Shown here: positions 61,523 through 64,000 of the stretch, in pieces
How positions within the stretch are numbered: the stretch's first letter is position 1
Layout of the letters: each line of letters starts with the position of its first letter
Source: Floccularia luteovirens
Taxonomy: Eukaryota; Basidiomycota; Agaricomycetes; Agaricales; Squamanitaceae
Length of the DNA: 64,000 nt
Reading direction: 5' to 3'
Assembly: GCA_009739215.1 (NCBI GenBank)
Contig: VSJF01000002.1
Location: 1,612,001-1,676,000, forward strand
The notes under the pieces: generated by a model
The model's input: the letters and a program-made list of their open reading frames with translations, nothing else
Told to the model about the DNA's origin: nothing
Databases searched by the model: none
Position numbers and translations under genes: made by a program

Positions 61523-63179
61523 ATGCCTCGTTTGCTACTGTGTTCTGGTCTGCGCGTCCTTCTCCCCAATGACGATCTGCCACAACCTGCCACATTCATA
61601 GTCGATAGTGTATCTGGCAAAATAACCGATGTGCAATCCATGTATATTTCAAAACCTGATCTCTGGCCGGACGACGACATTGTCTGGTTAGATGCTGGGG
61701 ATAAGGTCATCTTACCCGGACTTGTTGAGTGTGCCAAATGCCAATTCACTCGAACTCGGAACACCCATATGTATTGATATCATAATCCAATAGTGCTCAT
61801 GTACACCTCAACGAGCCTGGCCGTACAGAATGGGAAGGATTTTTGTCAGGCACACGAGCAGCAGCGTCTGGTGGAATTACGACTGTCGTAGACATGCCTT
61901 TGAACTCTATTCCGCCAACAACTACGGTGAATAACCTTGAATCTAAACGGCAGGCTGCTCTCGGTCAGTGTTACGTCGACGTTGCGACCTGGGGTGGGGT
62001 TATTCCGGGAAACCAGGTTCAGTACATTTTACTACTCGCGTTCAGTTATTAAGATCGACGCTAGGATCATCTCCTTCCTCTTATTAAATCTGGTGTAAAA
62101 GGATTTAAATGTTTTTTGATCGCTAGTGGCGTCGACGTCTGTGGTACTTCTATCTTGCAGGTCACTGCTTGAAGCTAATTTTCGTCGTGATATAGGAATT
62201 TCCTTGCGTCTCCGAAGCAGATCTTCGATTGGCCATGAGTGTATTACAAGTAAGCATTTGGGGCCTGTTAGTATTTCTCCAGCTGATACATTTCCAGGAA
62301 GCTTCGACTGTTTTACTATTCCATGCAGAACTAGAAGATCAAGACACTACAAATATAGACCGGGAGAGACATTATGAACCAACTTCATACTCAACTTTTC
62401 TTCAATCACGCCCTGAAAAACTTGAAACAGATGCCATATCCCTGATTACTACACTACAAGAAACCTACCCAAAATTGAGATGTCATATAGTACATCTATC
62501 GGCATCATCAGCTTACCCATTATCCGCAAAGCAAAAGTAGCTGGAATGAACATCTCAGTTGAGACCTGCTACCACTATCTTTGTCTAGTGGCAGATGATA
62601 TACCTTCCGGACACCCTGAATTCAAGTGTTGCCCCCCTATCCGCGAAGCCAAAAATCGAGAAATATTATGGGATGCTCTGAAAGAAGGGTTAATTGACTG
62701 TGTCGTGTCTGATCATAGCCCTTGCGTGGCTGAGCTAAAGAAGCTTGATGAAGGTGATATCATGAATGCATGGGGCGGGATCAGTACCTTAGGATTAGGA
62801 TTGAGCTTGCTTTGGACCGAAGGAAGCAAAAGAGGGATTTCCATTGGACAGATTTCAGAATGGACGAGTAAACGAACAGCTATTCACGCCGGCCTTGGTG
62901 ACGTGAAAGGACAACTGAAAGTTGGGTTTGATGGAGACTTTGTTATGTGGGAACCGGAAGAGACATTCGAGGTTTTATGCGCAATAGTAGATCTCCTGAA
63001 TCCGCACTAATACCCGAAGTTGACAGGTTTCAAAAGACGCACTTTACTTCAAAAACAAGATAACGCCATATGAAGGAACCACGTTGCGCGGTCGAGTCGA
63101 ACGAACATATCTTCGAGGGTCTGTTGTATATGATAGACATGACGGATTTGAAGGGACCCCGAGGGGAAAGTTAGTCTAG
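61523..63179 (+). CDS. DAL1: Allantoinase with a one-base frame break
   Basis: Eight or so exons encode the amidohydrolase that opens the allantoin ring to allantoate in purine nitrogen recovery. Metal ligands are present: [10 protein letters not shown] (HxH), the carboxylated lysine in [25 protein letters not shown], and the late Asp in CVVSDHSPC. Other family blocks are [38 protein letters not shown] and [12 protein letters not shown]. The exon 62292-63000 breaks frame: HLSASSA continues in one frame to a stop at 62538, while [18 protein letters not shown] lies in the next frame. One missing T in GCTTACCC at 62511-62518 would restore [10 protein letters not shown]. No intron explains it. 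It is either a recent null allele or an assembly error. The last exon ends [17 protein letters not shown] and TPRGKLV. Confidence 0.88.
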
Positions 63180-63375
63180 TTACAATACTAAAGTTATCAT
63201 GAAATGAGACAAATGAATAATTATATTAATACTACTTTCTGGGAAATTACAACTTGATTGATTCCGCATGCCGTGTAACAGTCGGTATACACGCTGTTTC
63301 CCTTCCCCTACCTCCTCTTTCCCAGCCTTTCCTCCTTTCTTTCCATCTATTTTCTGACCACCATAGCGAGTCACA

Positions 63376-64000
63376 ATGCTCGCCGTCCAGGCTGCTTACC
63401 TGCTCATTGTGTTCGGTGTTGCGTATGTCGCCGCATACATTCCAGCATCGCCGACCAATTCGTCCTCGGAAGCAATAGCAGGTGGTCTAAATGTCACTGA
63501 CATATCCAAACTCTATATGCAATGGTTTTCTAATGCGTGAGCAGTATCCTATCGTCTTGCCGAGCCTCTGGCTTTATAATACACTCTAGCTCATATATCG
63601 AGAATGTCTCATATCAACTTGTTGGGTTTGGCAGCTCAGGAATTAGTAAAGTATGTCATTTCCTCTGTAATGGCACAATTTTCCCATGCATTCTCTCTTA
63701 GGGAGCACTTGTGCATTTCTCGGAGGAGAAAGTCAACAATCAGACCCCTTCAAGTAAGCAACTGAACATATGAGATATTTCAAAGGTTCTATCACACAAA
63801 CCAGCCAGCACTCCTTGGATAGCTTTAGTCTCGTGTGACTCCAACGCGACAGATGCATCAATGGAGGAAGATATTTTCACTCTTGCAAGGGATAAAGGAG
63901 CGGTTGCAGCTGCAAGTCTCTGTTAATTATATGCTATGCGCTACCCAACTGATTTTTTTTGCAGCTCTTGTACTCTTTGTCATCTTTGGCTTGTGTCATT
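63376..64000 (+). CDS. PA-domain membrane protein, 5' part only (likely RNF13-type RING ligase)
   Basis: The gene runs off the window. A signal peptide (MLAVQAAYLLIVFGVAYVAA) precedes an N-glycosylated lumenal region (NVTD, NVSY, NQT) with protease-associated domain features: GALVHFSEEKV, STPWIALVSCDSNATDASMEEDIFTLARDKGAVAALLYS. Proteins with this order in basidiomycetes usually continue with one span and a cytosolic RING-H2, like RNF13/GRAIL, but that part is outside the window, so the ligase role is inference. Intron 63912-63964 has a GC donor (GCAAGT), needed to read AVAALLYSLSSL. Confidence 0.7.

Overview
The window looks like the nuclear genome of a mushroom-forming basidiomycete (Agaricomycetes). 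The genes are tightly packed, most are split by many introns of about 45-70 bases, microexons of 9-22 nt are common, and the families are typical of the group: DUF6533 seven-span proteins, CBM1 cell-wall proteins, PL14 lyase, SNG1/DUF3533, and a fungal flavin-dependent halogenase. I see no rRNA, confident tRNA, transposon, CRISPR array or virus-like gene. All gene models were spliced by eye from protein continuity and GT-AG or GC-AG signals. Gene ends are firmer than individual splice sites.

Layout. 0-13 kb: a small membrane protein, a membrane-anchored GH18 chitinase, a DUF6533 seven-span protein, a Tcp11-family protein, a secreted CBM1 protein with a frame break, a J-like coiled-coil protein and a multispan RING-H2 ligase. 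13-26 kb: SNG1-family permease, ferrochelatase (HEM15), phosphomevalonate kinase (ERG8), an AVT-type amino-acid transporter, PL14 lyase and the cytosolic Fe-S assembly factor NAR1. 26-40 kb: a tiny Cys/His protein divergent from the syntaxin TLG2, a tetraspan protein, RNA polymerase II subunit RPB3 with a Gly/Trp tail, an acyl-CoA ligase, an Rrn5-like SANT protein and a quinone oxidoreductase. 40-52 kb: one 12-kb HECT ubiquitin-ligase gene (TOM1). 52-64 kb: SUB1/PC4, an ADCK1/MCP2-type mitochondrial UbiB kinase, a TBC RabGAP, a flavin-dependent halogenase, allantoinase (DAL1, with a frame break) and the start of a PA-domain protein.

This is mostly housekeeping DNA (heme, sterol, Fe-S, transcription, ubiquitin, trafficking) with a few ecological genes (chitinase, CBM1, PL14, halogenase). 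The genes do not form one operon-like system. Pairing is through short divergent promoters (Cys/His protein-TLG2, TOM1-SUB1, AVT-PL14) and close tail-to-tail ends. The signals I find most worth checking are six GC-AG introns, some of which are the only way to keep a reading frame; the WG/GW-rich tail on RPB3; an isolated halogenase among housekeeping genes; and one-base frame breaks in the CBM1 protein and in allantoinase.
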